Shown here: one piece after another, positions 1 to 11,365 of the stretch | Numbering within the stretch: the stretch's first letter is position 1 | How the letters are laid out: the number at the start of each line of letters is the position of its first letter | NCBI RefSeq assembly: GCF_030272615.1 | Contig: NC_081407.1 | Coordinates: 316,476,456 to 316,540,455 of the forward strand | Source: Cryptomeria japonica | Taxonomy: Eukaryota > Streptophyta > Pinopsida > Cupressales > Cupressaceae | Length of the DNA: 64,000 nucleotides | Direction of reading: 5' to 3' | Notes under the pieces: model-generated | Told to the model about the DNA's origin: nothing | What the model saw: only the letters and a program-made list of their open reading frames with translations | Database searches by the model: none | Translations under genes and position numbers: made by a program

Positions 1-523
1 ACGGAAGATCTCAGAAAAAGCAAATATCAGATCAGAAGAAATCAAATGCATCTTATTTTTAACTTGTTTGCTTCGTGTGTAGGAACAAGAAAAGATAGCT
101 TGTTGGTCATAAACTGCACAAATGAGTGGGGGTAAATGAGGCTCCCACAAGGGTTGAGCCCAGCTCATATGAAAGCAACAACAATGTCTCATACAATCAA
201 GTTATATTAGAAACTGATGACAGATGAAGAGTGGCAAATACAAGTATGCAATCACATGATCAACCGATAAGCATAATGATAGTTTTCCTCACTCAAAAGA
301 TGTATGCAAGGATGTATTTATGCTAAAGTAATCTCCATTATACAGTAAATGAGCAGGTTGCTATTATTTTCAAAGCAAAGGTAGCAGCAGTAATAATGTA
401 TGAAGAGTGAGGTTCAACACAAACCTTACAATGAAGATGTAGTCACAACAACATGTAGAATGCAGTCATAGGTGCAGTTTTGAAGCATTAAGGTGGCATC
501 TTCATTCAAAGGTGTGTTGGGAC
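1..523 (+). repeat. Left LTR of the Gypsy element, first segment
   Basis: Position 1 aligns with 15922 of the right LTR and the match runs without large gaps to the Copia insertion point at 523/524. Substitutions are scattered, as expected of an old LTR pair. The segment has no coding sequence of its own. Confidence 0.88.
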
Positions 524-916
524 TGTTGTCATGTAGCTAGGTCAAATCCCTAGCGAGGGCCGACCTAGTCTTGGAATTGCTAATTGGCCTTTCGGCCTTA
601 GCAATTCTCCATAAAATGCGCAGCTTATATGTTTAATACAAAGGTATTGATCTAGCCCTAAATAAGTAACTTGTAATTAAATAGGACTGACCCTATTATT
701 GGCGTCAAATCAGTAAGGCCTACTTGAGGTCTTTTAGGTAGCCTTACCTCATATATATTCAATTATCTTGTAGTCTTTCATATACAATGAACATATGCAA
801 TTCGCAGTAAGCGAACTTGTGCTTGGGGGTGACGATAAGACCTTATCGTCTATGGTTGGGAAGGCAACAATCTGATGTTTGCCTCCGGTGAACAAGCACA
901 ACTCAGAAAGTCAACA
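524..916 (+). repeat. 5' LTR of the Copia element
   Basis: It begins TGTTGTCATG and ends AGTCAACA. It is the same length as its 3' partner at 5257-5649 and is flanked on the left by the TSD GGGAC. Confidence 0.95.
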
Positions 917-930
917 TGGTATCAGAGCTA
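917..930 (+). promoter_or_regulatory. Primer binding site, initiator Met tRNA type
   Basis: TGGTATCAGAGC directly follows the 5' LTR. It is the standard plant Copia primer site, complementary to the 3' end of initiator tRNA-Met. Confidence 0.93.
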
Positions 931-2430
931 CGACTTTTCCAAATTGCAGATTTAGTCGAATGCGGCCTGAGCGAGTTGCAGTCGTAGTGTGACAATCTCA
1001 ATGTTCGCTTGGCAATCACCATATAGTCAAGGGTAAATCGCATTTCGAGTTTAGTGATCACAGTTGCAAGGTACTCACAGTCGCTATGGATTGCATTTGC
1101 ATTATCCGCATGGTGGTCATGGCTTCGAAACCCCGTGTTCGTTGCAAAGTATTCACATAGTATTCGCAATGGACATTGGGGTATATCCAAATCATCGCAG
1201 GATCATTGCAGTGACCGTGTTAGAGATGTTCGTGGTGTATTCGCATTTGCATCCGCAGTGTGTTCACATTATCGCATAATCATGATCTCATTTCAAGTTT
1301 TGTATTAGTCGTGTTCAAAATGAATCGCAAAAGTGTATGCATTGTTTGCGACCATTGGCAGTAGCATTCGCAGGGTGACTGCCAGATATTGCAAACACCA
1401 TATTAACCTGGAGGCGTAAATGCAGGGAGGAAGCCGCTATTCCTCACCGCTTGGTATATTCGCCTTGTGTTGCACGATCATGGTGCTCAGGATATTCACA
1501 GGGAGTCGTGTTCACAATGTGAGCCATGGCTAGTTATAGTCGCGCAACATGGAGGTGTCCACGAACATGTTTATAATCCGCACTGTGATCACCATGAGAA
1601 TATTCACATTTTTATCACCGAGTTGATCATCTAATCGTGACAAGGTGAAAGCTCGAACTAGATTCGGGTCGTGATGGAGTTATCGTGTTTGTTAGGAGTC
1701 GTGGAGGCATCAAGGTCGCGGTGGTGATCATAGCAGGCGTATTCACACATGGAGGCCACATCTACCGTAAGGTGATATCAATAATCACAGTGCATCGAGG
1801 GGGCGTATGGAGACTCATCTCAATACACAGAGATCGCATAAGGTGGTGATCGCAGGTTACTCACGATGATCTCATTGATCATAGGGTGTATCCATGTATG
1901 ATCACAGGGGTATGTCCGCAGTATTTGCCTCGTCATAATCATTCAAAATTGGAAGGATGGTCGCTGCTGCAGTGCTTGTCGAGAGCCATATTCATGGTGT
2001 TTGTATGCGCAATAGCCCCGAAAGGAGTTCATTGTATTCGCATTTGAATGGGTCGCAATATAACAAATTGTATTCGCAGAATATGATCACAATGCGTGGT
2101 TGACATTCTTGATCATTTGTCGACTACAGTGAAAGCGTTTGGTGGCTTGGCATGTTGACGCCACCAAGATGGAGATAAACGATGAGCAATGGCAAGGGTC
2201 GAAGGCCACACAACCACCTTCGCTAGATACTTCAGTATGGTTGGAAGCTCCGATACTGAGCTAGAACGTTGGTAGAAGACCAACCTAGAAAGAGATAAGT
2301 ATTCATATGGTTGAATAAATTTTTTAAATCATGTATGATTTCAGTATTGACATTTCAGCTTCATGTTTTGAGGTAATTCTTAGGGTCAAGGGGTGTAGGC
2401 TATTTAGAAAGTTCACCGTCATGCACATTG
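931..2430 (+). other. Copia internal region without coding, rich in TTCGCA and GATCACA words
   Basis: Where gag and early pol should lie there is no long reading frame. About 950-2150 is instead built from recurring short words (ATTCGCA, TTTGCATCCGCA, GATCACAG, TATTCACA) in loose order with no fixed period. The short open stretches here do not resemble gag. It could be an expanded short-motif block that replaced coding DNA. Confidence 0.6.
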
Positions 2431-2969
2431 TTTGACCATCAACAACTTTGGTTGTTATGCCAACATTATGAGCATCGTCACTAAGCTAAAGGTAGATGGC
2501 AAGAGCCAAAGGCCACTCAGCCACCAGAGATTCATTAAACAACTTAAGGACGCGGGTAAAAGCGATAAGTTTTATATATGTTGTATCTTGTTCATGCTAT
2601 TATTAATCATGGTTGATTCTAATAGTGATGTCAATAAGTCTTAAACTATTATGCTTCAGAGGGAGCTTGGAATAGGCATGAGAGCCTATACAAGTTTTCA
2701 GCGCATTTCCTTACTTAAAGAGATGACTGACGATATGTCATTATGTTATGGATCCCTTCATAGAAAGTAAAAGTAAAGGAAAAGGAAATTTAGCATTCTT
2801 CTGATTTATGAAAATCCTATGATTGTTTTCCCTAATAGGATTCTTATATTATGTATCTCATTTCAAGGATTAAGAGGGAGTCCTACGTTCCCTACAATCC
2901 TCAGTAAATTCTAGATGGAAGAATTGACAATATTCGATAAGCTTAGGATTTTGTAAGAATTAGCATTAT
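2431..2969 (+). other. Copia internal region, no recognisable gene
   Basis: AT-rich sequence between the short-word block and the RT remnant. Open frames are short and match nothing I recognise. It probably derives from the pol region of the host Copia, but that is inference from position only. Confidence 0.4.
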
Positions 2970-3243
2970 AATTTGAAATGAAGGAACTAGGTCTAATGCA
3001 TTTCCTTCTAGGATTATAAGTATGACAAATATTTAACTAAATCAATTAATGTTTTGAAAAGATTTAGAATGATAGATTGCAAACGCATGTCTACTCCTAT
3101 GGAAACTAACTTGAAAGATTGAGTATGTTTGCAACTAACTCTGATTTTGCAGATCCATTTGAGTACAAACAGTTGATTGGATCCTTGATGTATCTAGTTA
3201 ACACCAGACCTGACACTTGTTATGCAGTGAGTGCTCTCAGCCA
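2970..3243 (+). pseudogene. Copia reverse transcriptase C-terminal remnant
   Basis: Conceptual translation in shifting frames gives the Copia RT C-terminal pattern: EMKELGLMHFLLGL, then a DCKRMSTPMETNL block, then FEYKQLIGSLMYLVNTRPDT and SALSQ. These are the linker motifs between the RT thumb and RNase H of Ty1/Copia pol. At least one frame change and internal stops show decay. The frame breaks off at 3243, where a fragment of another Copia intervenes; RNase H resumes near 4200. Confidence 0.85.
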
Positions 3244-3244
3244 A

Positions 3245-3460
3245 TGTCCATTCTTCGCTTGTGTGTAAGAATGGAAGGTTCCATTCTATGCTTGTGTGGT
3301 AGATGGAAAATTGTAATTATGTAAAGACCCACTTGTGTATTACACTTTCTATGCTTGTCTGCTAGAACCATCCTATGCTTGTGTGCTAGGTGGAAGATGT
3401 AATTCTATGCTTGTGTGCTAGATCCATTCTATGCTTGTGTGCTAGATGGAACTCTAAAGG
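3245..3460 (+). repeat. Short hairpin repeats (CCATTCTA...TAGATGG)
   Basis: Six to seven imperfect copies of a unit around TCTATGCTTGTGTGCTAGA. The ends CCATTCTA and TAGATGG can pair with a one-base bulge. The block lies between the end of pol and the polypurine tract, the same position as the 4740-5085 block of the host Copia. Confidence 0.75.
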
Positions 3461-3500
3461 TTTGATTATGTATTCATTTTCTTCCCTAGTTAAGAGGGAG

Positions 3501-4170
3501 TGTTGTTTGTAACTAGGCTAATAAAAAGGGGGATTCAGATTGCCTAAGGCAACATCCGAATCCCTAAAGGGCTAGGCCCATTTGCCAAAGGGTAACGTGT
3601 AGAGCTGGACCCTTCACGCCAAAGAAGATAGTGTGTTCCTAAATAGGGCCAGCCCTATAATGAACACGCCACACTCAAATCAAATTGGCACCAAAATATA
3701 TATTTAAATAAGCCGACTTAAAAGGGTATATACACCATATAAATAAAGGCTATTTGGTAAGTTTAAACACAATCATTCATTCATGCTCTTACCAAAATTC
3801 ATCTGCCTCTTGGTGTGCAAAAATAATCAGTGAACTTGTCGAATTTATCCAAGGAAGATATAAAGAATTTTGGTGCTCCTTATTGCTGTTAGATGGTGCA
3901 TTAAAGTGCAAACCTGAGAGACTCATTCTTGTAGACCTGAAGCAAACTTGAAAGTACATATTCAGTTGTAATGAAAGAGCAGACCTAGTGAATATAGAAG
4001 TGCAAACCTGGTATTAAAAGAGGCAGATCTGATTCACTCAAGTGTGCAGTTTTGGAGGTTTTCCCAAGGTAATTGAGTTGGTCTCTTGTGCACTTGTTTT
4101 CTTGCTTTCATTTACTTAATGTTAATCTGAAATTAAATACTGAAAGTCTGATTGCTGGTCCGAGACAACA
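3501..4170 (+). repeat. Copia LTR (670 bp) of the nested fragment
   Basis: Starts TGTTGTTTGT directly after the purine tract TAAGAGGGAG and ends CGAGACAACA, giving TGTTGT/ACAACA inverted ends. No second copy is in the window, so the right boundary rests on the CA end alone. Confidence 0.7.
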
Positions 4171-4195
4171 AAAAATAAAATAAAATTCCAACCTG

Positions 4196-4650
4196 AGAGA
4201 CATTTGCAAGGAACAGTTGGTTATGGGCTGAAGTATTCACTCAATACTGTCATCACCTTGGAAGGTTACTCTAATTCAGATTGGGTAGGAAGTGTCACAG
4301 TCAGGAAGAGCACTTCAGGCATTTTGTTTCAGTTTGGGATCCACAGTGATCTCTTGGGTCTGTAGAAAACAGTCCTCAGTTGCATTGAGTACTACTGAAG
4401 CTGGGTATATTGCAGCAAGTGTTGCCAATAGAGAAGCAACATGGCTTCATAACCTTCTTGCTGATTTGTTTGGACAACCTTGGGAACCCACAATCATTCA
4501 TTATGACAATCAGAGTTGTATGAAGATGTCTGTCAATCCAGTGTTTCATGATAGGTCAAAGCATATGGAGACTCATTCAAGATATGGTACAAAGAGGTGC
4601 CATACAGTTGAAATACATCAACACGGATGAACAGGTCTCTTGCTAGAGTG
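4196..4650 (+). pseudogene. Copia RNase H domain remnant
   Basis: Translation gives the plant Copia RNase H signature: GTVGYGLKY, GYSNSDW(V)GS, RKSTSGI, then after a frame change KQSSVALSTTEAGYIAAS, WLHNLL, DNQSCMKMSVNPVFHDRSKH and NTDEQV. The acidic residues of the fold can be seen (D of DSDW, E of TTEA, D of YDNQS, D of FHDRSK). Frameshifts and a stop before the usual ADVLTK tail make it non-functional. Confidence 0.9.
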
Positions 4651-4739
4651 AAGTTTGAATATTTTAGAGATACTCTTGGTGTTGTGGAAAACACAGCTTT
4701 AGTTGAGAGGGAGTATCAACCCTAGTGATACATTTAGTT

Positions 4740-5085
4740 GTATCTTCCACCCTCTCCGAGCAATGCAAGGTGGTGTTGTATTCTTCTCTAAAGAGAAGAT
4801 TGAGGTGAAAATCCTCTTCCACCCTCTGTGGGCAATGCAAGGTGGAGCCATCCTCTGCAGGCAATGCAAGATAGTAGTTATCCTTCTCAAGGAGAAGGTT
4901 GAAAGATCTTTTCCACCCTCTGCGGGCAATGCAAGGTGGATCCATCCTCTGTTGGAAATGCAAGATGGATATCATGGAAGAAGTCCATGATGTGTATTTA
5001 TATATTTGTATGTATACTCACTTTTTGCAGGTGTGCATAGTAAGATTTTGGATCCATCCTCTGCAGGGAATGCAAGATGGATAGC
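4740..5085 (+). repeat. Six-copy hairpin repeat array before the Copia 3' LTR
   Basis: Six copies of a unit of about 29 bp occur near 4747, 4819, 4849, 4914, 4939 and 5050. They read TCCACCCTCTGCGGGCAATG...GGTGGA or TCCATCCTCTGCAGGCAATG...GATGGA. The ends pair as stems (TCCACC with GGTGGA, or TCCATC with GATGGA). The fourth C/G pair changes jointly to T/A, a compensatory pattern. The array sits between the first purine tract (about 4705) and the polypurine tract at 5246. Confidence 0.85.
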
Positions 5086-5245
5086 AAGGAAGAAGTCCAT
5101 GATGTATTTTTTTGATTCAGGTACGCTTGATGAATATCATAGATGTGGATTACATGATGCATATCATTTCATGATGTAGAACGTCATTTGGTTTTCATGG
5201 GAGCAGCCATGATGTCACTTGCTTATTTGGAAGTATCCTCCCTAA

Positions 5246-5256
5246 CTAAGAGGGAG
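5246..5256 (+). promoter_or_regulatory. Polypurine tract of the Copia element
   Basis: Purine-rich CTAAGAGGGAG immediately precedes the TGTTG of the 3' LTR, as expected for the plus-strand primer. A similar tract (TTGAGAGGGAG) near 4705 lies before the hairpin block. Confidence 0.85.
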
Positions 5257-5649
5257 TGTTGTCATGTAGCTAGGTCGGATCCCTAGCGAGGGCCGACCTA
5301 GTCTTGGAATTGCTAATTGGCCTTTTAGCCTTAGCAATTCTCAATAAAATGTGCAGCTTATATGTTTAATACAAAGGTATTGGTCTGGCCCTAAATAAGT
5401 AACTTGTAATTAAATAGGACTGACCCTATTCTTGGTGTCAAATCAGTAAGGCCGACTTGAGGTCTTTTAGGTAGCCTTACCTCATATATATTCAATTATC
5501 TTGTAGTTTGTCATATACAATGAACATATGCAATTCGTAGTAAGTGAACTTGTGCTTGGGGGTGACAATAAGACCTTATCATCTATGCTTGGGAAGGCAA
5601 CAATTTGAGGTTTGCCTATTGTGAACAAGCACAGCCCGGAAAGTCAACA
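5257..5649 (+). repeat. 3' LTR of the Copia element
   Basis: 393 bp, starting TGTTGTCATG and ending AAGTCAACA, followed by the TSD GGGAC. Confidence 0.95.
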
Positions 5650-5654
5650 GGGAC

Positions 5655-8600
5655 TTTTCAATCACACTCAAATCTCAGCTAGTCAAGATTGCAATAAGGC
5701 AAACCCCAGCCTATGCCATGATAGGATTATCACAGTCATGACAAGGTATAAAGTCGGTCACAAGTCTTGCGACAGTGATATTATAAAAAGACAGAGATAA
5801 CAGCCCATGCTATGAAATAAGTAAGTGCAACAATATATATAGGCAACCATAAGCACAAAAGAGTTATGAGAACAAATCATAAGAATATTCATAACCCTAA
5901 GCAATGACAGTCCCTCAACAAGTTCATGACCAGCTCACTGAAAGACCAATACAAGAGGTCTATAATAAATTGGATGTTGGAGACACCAAATGATATACTC
6001 AAGGTAGAGAGTAAGCATGCACAGCCAAGTGGTGGTATTGGTATTTTTCAAGGGTCACTGTTAAGGATATCTTCATGCAGTCAAAAGGGCAGTTTCTTTA
6101 AGACATAAAATTTCAAGACAAGATCCAGGCACCGAAGGGGGCATTTTATAAAAAACATTTGATAGTGGATGTCAGAAATTCAAGTCTAGTTACAAATTGG
6201 TGAAAAAGCAATGAGCAGCATTCCAATTTTTTTGAAAACAAAGAGCTTTTACCAGTCACATATATCTAAGGGAAGATCTGAGATATTAAGAGGCTTACAA
6301 AGACAAGTTTGCAAGATTTAAAGAGCAGTAATGTCAGCTACAGCTATCCAAAATCAGAGAAAACTATTAAGACACTCTTTAGACCGTAAATAGATCCAAC
6401 AGTGAAATAAACAGTCCATTCATTGCATTGAAAAAAAGCTAAATACTGTTTTAAACGAGAATGGTTGCCTTGCTGAGGACTTCAATGAGTAGTAGAGGGG
6501 TTTGAATAATTTTATTCATGCTGAAGACACAGGAAGTGACGTTTTTTTTGCATTCATATAGCAATTGTTTGGGTTCTCTAAGGATGCTGCATACAACTGG
6601 TTTTGATTATATAAATGAAGTGTTTGTGGAACCCATGACAAATAAATCTACAACTTCCAAGCGACCACGAAAGATTTCTTTATTAGGTCATAGATTAGGT
6701 TGTTGGCAAAGAAAATAAAGACAAAATATCGAAGCTAGATGGACTGTAAGGGAAAATCGAAATGAAATGTCGCAAAATATTCACCTGAAAGTATTTATTG
6801 TTTTCCAGAATTCGAGGAAAGAGAAAAGCAAGGAGAGAAAAACCTGTGGCGGCAAATAATGGCAGTCTTATGTCAAATAATGCCTTCCATAAAACCCTCG
6901 AGCCAAAGAAGACCCTTGGTGGCGTCCAACAGCAAGAGAACCCAGTAAAATCACGCCCAGTTTTCACTAATGGCGAAAGGATCTGCGGAATATACGCCCT
7001 TCATCCTTCCAAAGCCACGCCCAACACACAACAACAAAACCCAAATTTCCTCTAGTTGGTGCTCATACAAACCCTTAGGAATGTGAAGTGCAGCATGGCG
7101 ACCAGGGAAGAATCACTCCCAGCTCAAAGGAGACCATAAAATCGACCATGGTGGCACAAATGGAGGCTCAAAAACGACAAAGTTGCGGATTATCGCCTAC
7201 AGGAAAACCCTTGGCGGCACCTTCCAGCAAAAATGAAAATGGACAATGCAAAATGAGGAAGAAATGAAGACTTTAGGGTTTTCTTTTCCCTATATCCTCA
7301 TCGTGGCCTTAAGGCATTTTTGCCTTTAGTTTGTTTTTATTTCTTTTTCAAAAGCCACGTGAAAGCCTAAGGTCATGTTTTAGTTTCCCTTTGTTAAAAA
7401 AAAATTTATTAAGTGATTCATAAATCTCACTTAAAAATATATTTTTTTTCCAATGTAAATATTTATTAAGTGATATTTATGAATCACTTAATAAATTTTT
7501 TCTTTCATGAGGACATTAGAGCATAAGTCAATTAATCAAAAATATAATATATATTAATTAAAGTGTTTTTTAAATTTAATATTTAATTAAATATTTATTT
7601 TATTTCATCTTTATATTTAAAAATCAAAATAATAATAAATGAAATAATAAAGTATTTTGTTAAAGTGATATAAGTCACTTTATTAAATTGTTTTTATTAT
7701 TATTTCATTTATTACCATTTTTGCCTTTAAACATGAACATGAAATAAAACAAATATTCAATTAAATATAAAATTTCAAAAATCACTTTATGAGATGATAT
7801 TTTGGGGACATTTATGGTGCTTTTAAGAGCTTTTATGGTTGCAACATGGGTTGGCTTGACTTTTGGCCCAGGTTTTCCCCTTTCAGACCTGTTTCAGGTC
7901 TTTCAAAAGTGGTTTTTTTGGTTTTGTTCGCCCAAGAGGAGGTGGATTATTGTATTCATTATCTGCTTTTTGGAAAGCATATATACTGCAGGACTTCATT
8001 TTTTAGGGGTTCTTACCTTTTGTTTCTTGCAGACTGTAATTTTTTGAGTTCTCTCTACAGAAAGGAAGGAGTGTGTAACTCGTTTTCAGAGAGCTTGATA
8101 ACATTGTAACACCTTTTGGACAATAATACAATATTTTGCCTCCTCAGATTTCCTTGTTTTTGTGTGCATAGTGCTAATGCAATTTCAAGTGATGTCTTTT
8201 ATCCTTGTGATTGTGTCGTTGTTAGCACCTTTATGCAGGAGTTTTTTTCTAATTAGTTGCAGGTCATAGGTTGTGCCAGTTGTAAGAGTAACATCAGTTT
8301 GTGAGAAAACATCTTTTCTCCTCTGAGATTATTATTTTTACAGCCTTCTTATGAAGTGTTGATGCAGAGGTTATGAATTTTCTGAGTTGTGTAAGGTTTC
8401 TTTTATTATTGGTTATTTTGTGTGTTAATCAGTTTGTCTAGTTTTTCAGGTATTCTTTTTGGTGTATCACCTAAGGGTTAGATTTTAGTTTCATATGTCC
8501 TCCTTCTCACTCTTTTCTCTAAAGAAATTGTTAGTTTAGGTGAAGATTTTGAAAAGAACCAGCTTACACTGGAGGTCCACTTTAGTTTTAGGTTACCCAC

Positions 8601-8678
8601 AACCTTGAAGTGTTCTCATGTTTCAATAGGCAGCTAAAGTTCACAGTTTTAGCAAGGGTGCAAGCCTCATTGATAACA
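5655..8678 (+). repeat. Left LTR of the Gypsy element, second segment
   Basis: Resumes right after the Copia TSD and is collinear with 16440-19367. It contains an AT-rich block with a long inverted repeat and a 3' region around 8100-8160. No convincing protein is encoded. The open frames at 6695-6967 and 6798-7055 overlap on opposite strands and are not supported. Confidence 0.88.
7401..7499. repeat. AT-rich inverted repeat with 25-bp perfect arms
   Basis: Arm 7401-7425 (AAAATTTATTAAGTGATTCA and 5 more bases) is the exact reverse complement of arm 7475-7499, with a loop of about 49 bp. A slightly shorter version is kept in the right LTR (about 18190-18290). Further inverted AAGTGATATAAGTCACTT words follow near 7663. 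It may be an old MITE in the LTR or a structural element. Confidence 0.85.
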
Positions 8679-8840
8679 ATTTTTGGCATGTCCGGTGGGA
8701 CTGAGAGTGTATTTTTCAGTCTTTATCAGAAGTTCTATGTTGTTGTTCTGGTGTGTGTAGCAGTAATTTTCAGTCTTTTAGAGACATCTTTACAACATAC
8801 TTGGCGACTCTGAGCTCTGGTGTAGTAAAACCAGTATATT
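8679..8840 (+). promoter_or_regulatory. Gypsy internal leader with probable primer binding site
   Basis: The left LTR ends GATAACA at 8678. The following ATTTTTGGCATGTCCGGTGG resembles the TTTGGCGCC...GTGGGA leader typical of Tat-type Gypsy elements. The rest up to 8840 is non-coding leader before gag. The primer tRNA was not identified. Confidence 0.55.
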
Positions 8841-10348
8841 TTGCGTATGAGAAGAATACAAACCAGAAGTAATTCCTCAGCCTTTGAATATTTGCAGTTA
8901 TCCCCATCTAGGAGAAGAGGGATAATAGCTGAGAAACACAAGGAAAATTGTGTTTATTCTTGGAGAGCCAAGTCTACTCCCCCTATTGTTGGGACTCATA
9001 CTATGTTACCTAGAATCCCAGTAATCATGATTCCAGCAGACAGAAATCAGCCATTTGTGGCGTTTAGTCAAGACAACCCACTTAATTTAACTCAACATAA
9101 TCCAATTCTTGTTGCTGCTTTGAAGAGTTTCCAATATTTTAATGGTGAAGATCAGACTACTCCAGCAGAGCATATAAAAGATGTGGCAAATCTATGTTTC
9201 GTCCACCATGTGATAGAGGAAAATGTGGCAATCAGACTGTTAGCAGCTTCTCTCAAAGGGAAGGCTTTGCAGTGGTTCAGAAGCCTAGCAGTTAACTCCA
9301 TTGACACTTGGGATCGTTTGGGGGAAGAGCTGTGCAAATTCTTTGAGGACAAATCAGACCATTTGTAATAATGGAGCAACTGTCTACAATAAAGAAAGCT
9401 CCTCATGAAGTCATGTCAAATTTTAGCCACCGTTTTCAAAAGACTTGGGATAGAATCCCACAAACGGTAAGACCTACTACTGACCACGCTTTCTTGTATT
9501 ATTTAAGAGCTTTGAATAGTGATATCTCAGGGATGGTGCAATCAATGAGAGACACTTCTTTACCCCAGGCCTATGCTATAGCTATTAGAGCTGAGAACAG
9601 CCTTATACAGGCTGGTAAAATTGCCCCAAGACTTGCTCTACCAATTTTTCCTACTATTCAACCACCGATAGCAATGCAAATACCTCATTTAGCTATTATC
9701 CCAGCTGTACCATCATTACCAGCACCAAGTTCTCAGTCTGTTAGACAAGAGAACAACTTTCCAACACAGTCCAATGATTTACAAGAAATTAAAGGACTGT
9801 TGCAGACATTTGGCAGCGAGATTGTGAATCTGAAAAGGCAGCAAAACCAAAATTATAGGCCAAATACAACCCCTTATCAGGCCCCTTTCCAGCCAAACAG
9901 GCCCCAATACCAGCAAAATCCTCAAGGCCAAAGACCATTCATGAATCAAAGGTCATTTCAACCTTATAATCCAAATGTTGCGAGTACCTCGAAAGAGTTG
10001 GTTCCTACGCAAAACAATTTGTTGCATGAACCTGAATGGTGTTTTCCATGCAATCTACCTCACAGCCAGGCCACCTGTTCTAATGGTCTCATCAACCAAG
10101 CTCTTATGGTACAAAGTGCATCTATTGTTCAACAAAATTCAGTGGATGATACAACAAAACAGAATACATCCCTACACTTGGATATGCAAGGAGAAGTGTC
10201 CCTTCTTAACTTTCTGAGGGAAGAATTTTGTGGAATGAACAACCCACAAGCACCAAATCAATTACATAATGTTGTTGTGACGTACACGAGGTCAAAAAGG
10301 AGAGTTGTAGATGATGGACAACAAGAAAATAGTGATGTTTCTCAGTAG
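8841..10348 (+). pseudogene. Gypsy gag remnant
   Basis: Two adjacent frames form a gag. The first (8841-9368) contains a retrotransposon gag core: YFNGEDQTTPAEHI, then VAIRLLAASLKGKALQWFRS and WDRLGEELCKFF. A one-base shift and stops near 9366 separate it from the second (9371-10348), which continues MSNFSHRFQKTWDRI, a Gln/Pro-rich stretch and a zinc-knuckle-like C-x2-C-x3-H-x4-C (WCFPCNLPHSQATC). Structurally this is capsid plus nucleocapsid. The zinc spacing is one residue shorter than the usual CX2CX4HX4C. Confidence 0.88.
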
Positions 10349-10548
10349 AAGCACATTCCAAACGCCCACCAAGGGGCTGCTAGTTCATCTAATGGACAAA
10401 AATCCCATTTTTAGCAGCAAATTAATCTACTGAAAGTACAAAACAGCTAAAAGATTCATCGCAGTCGACGCATGTAAAAGAAAAAGGAGGTGTTGTTCAA
10501 AAAATTCAAAACAAAGTAAGTGTACCTGCCTTTAATATCATTGATCAT
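10349..10548 (+). other. Gag-protease linker of the Gypsy element
   Basis: Decayed continuation between the gag and protease frames. Contains stops in all plus frames and no recognisable domain. Confidence 0.5.
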
Positions 10549-11365
10549 ATGAAAAAGGCTAACGTTACTTTGTCCATGTGGGATTCATTGGCTATCCCTG
10601 GTCAAAAGAGTCTCCTACAATCAGCCTTGTCAGATGTCAGTTTGGCACATGAGCCCACCAATGAACAATCTAGAGTGATGCTTACCAATGTTTCGAAAAC
10701 AGATATTGAACAGTCGGGAAAAGAAGTCAAGCCACCTCCTTTTTATGTTTCTCTAATCATTGGTAAGCACCTAGTCCATAATTGCATGATAGACTCAGGG
10801 GCTAGAAGCTCCATAATTCGCAAACAAATAGCTGACAAGCTAGGAGTGGAATATGAACCTCTTGAACAGGGAGTAGTTCGGTTAGATGGTACAGTCAGTG
10901 ACATAAAAAATCTGAGTTTGACATTACATGCATGCCCAGGTTTTGTCATTCCGCAAGAGGTTTATGTCATTGACTTACCTCCCTAATTTGTTATATGTCT
11001 GTCACGGGATTTCACTGCTAAGATCGGTGGGTATTTATCTTCAGATTGGTCCCACATGTTTTTCAGGACCAGGTATGGCACTAAGGTCACTATTTAAGTC
11101 AGAGGCTATAGAAAATGACCATATAGAACCTTATGTACCCCCCGCCATAAATGCTAACTTGTTTATTCTTGACAAAGAAGAGTGTCCTATGGCAAAAGAA
11201 TTGGATACACAAGTGGATGGTATTCCTGACATGATATTGGACGAGTGGGCAACTGAAAACAATCAAGATTTAATAAACAAACAGCTGCAGGAGCTTGGTT
11301 TTGGTGTTTACTTGATGCACGAACTTGATACCTTGCTTCCCAACTTGGTGAAAGTTGAGGTCTAG
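10549..11365 (+). pseudogene. Gypsy aspartic protease remnant and linker
   Basis: The protease core lies at about 10740-10985: PPFYVSLIIGKHLVHNCMID, followed by the catalytic DSGA, then a LTLHACPGF strand. The aspartate of DSGA is kept. A stop at about 10986 cuts the domain. The remaining linker (to 11365) is readable in another frame (GPGMALRSLFKSEAIENDHI) but has no known domain. The protease would process gag-pol in the intact element. Confidence 0.85.

Larger units (their letters stand above)
3244..4170 (+). mobile_element. 3' fragment of a second Copia: hairpin repeats, polypurine tract and LTR
   Basis: It separates the RT remnant from RNase H of the host Copia. It comprises a repeat block (about 3245-3460), a purine tract ending AAGAGGGAG at 3500, and a TGTTG...CAACA LTR at 3501-4170. 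No 5' LTR or TSD was found. About 20 codons of the host Copia between RT and RNase H appear to be missing, which suggests a deletion or recombination rather than a clean insertion. Confidence 0.7.
524..5649 (+). mobile_element. Non-autonomous or decayed Ty1/Copia element inserted in the Gypsy LTR
   Basis: This 5,126-bp element has two 393-bp LTRs and a perfect 5-bp TSD, GGGAC, at 519-523 and 5650-5654. The Gypsy LTR resumes exactly after the second TSD. A tRNA-Met-type primer site follows the 5' LTR and a polypurine tract precedes the 3' LTR. Only fragments of pol remain (end of RT and RNase H); gag, protease and integrase are not recognisable. The LTRs differ at about 26 of 393 positions by hand count, so the insertion is old. 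Confidence 0.95.
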
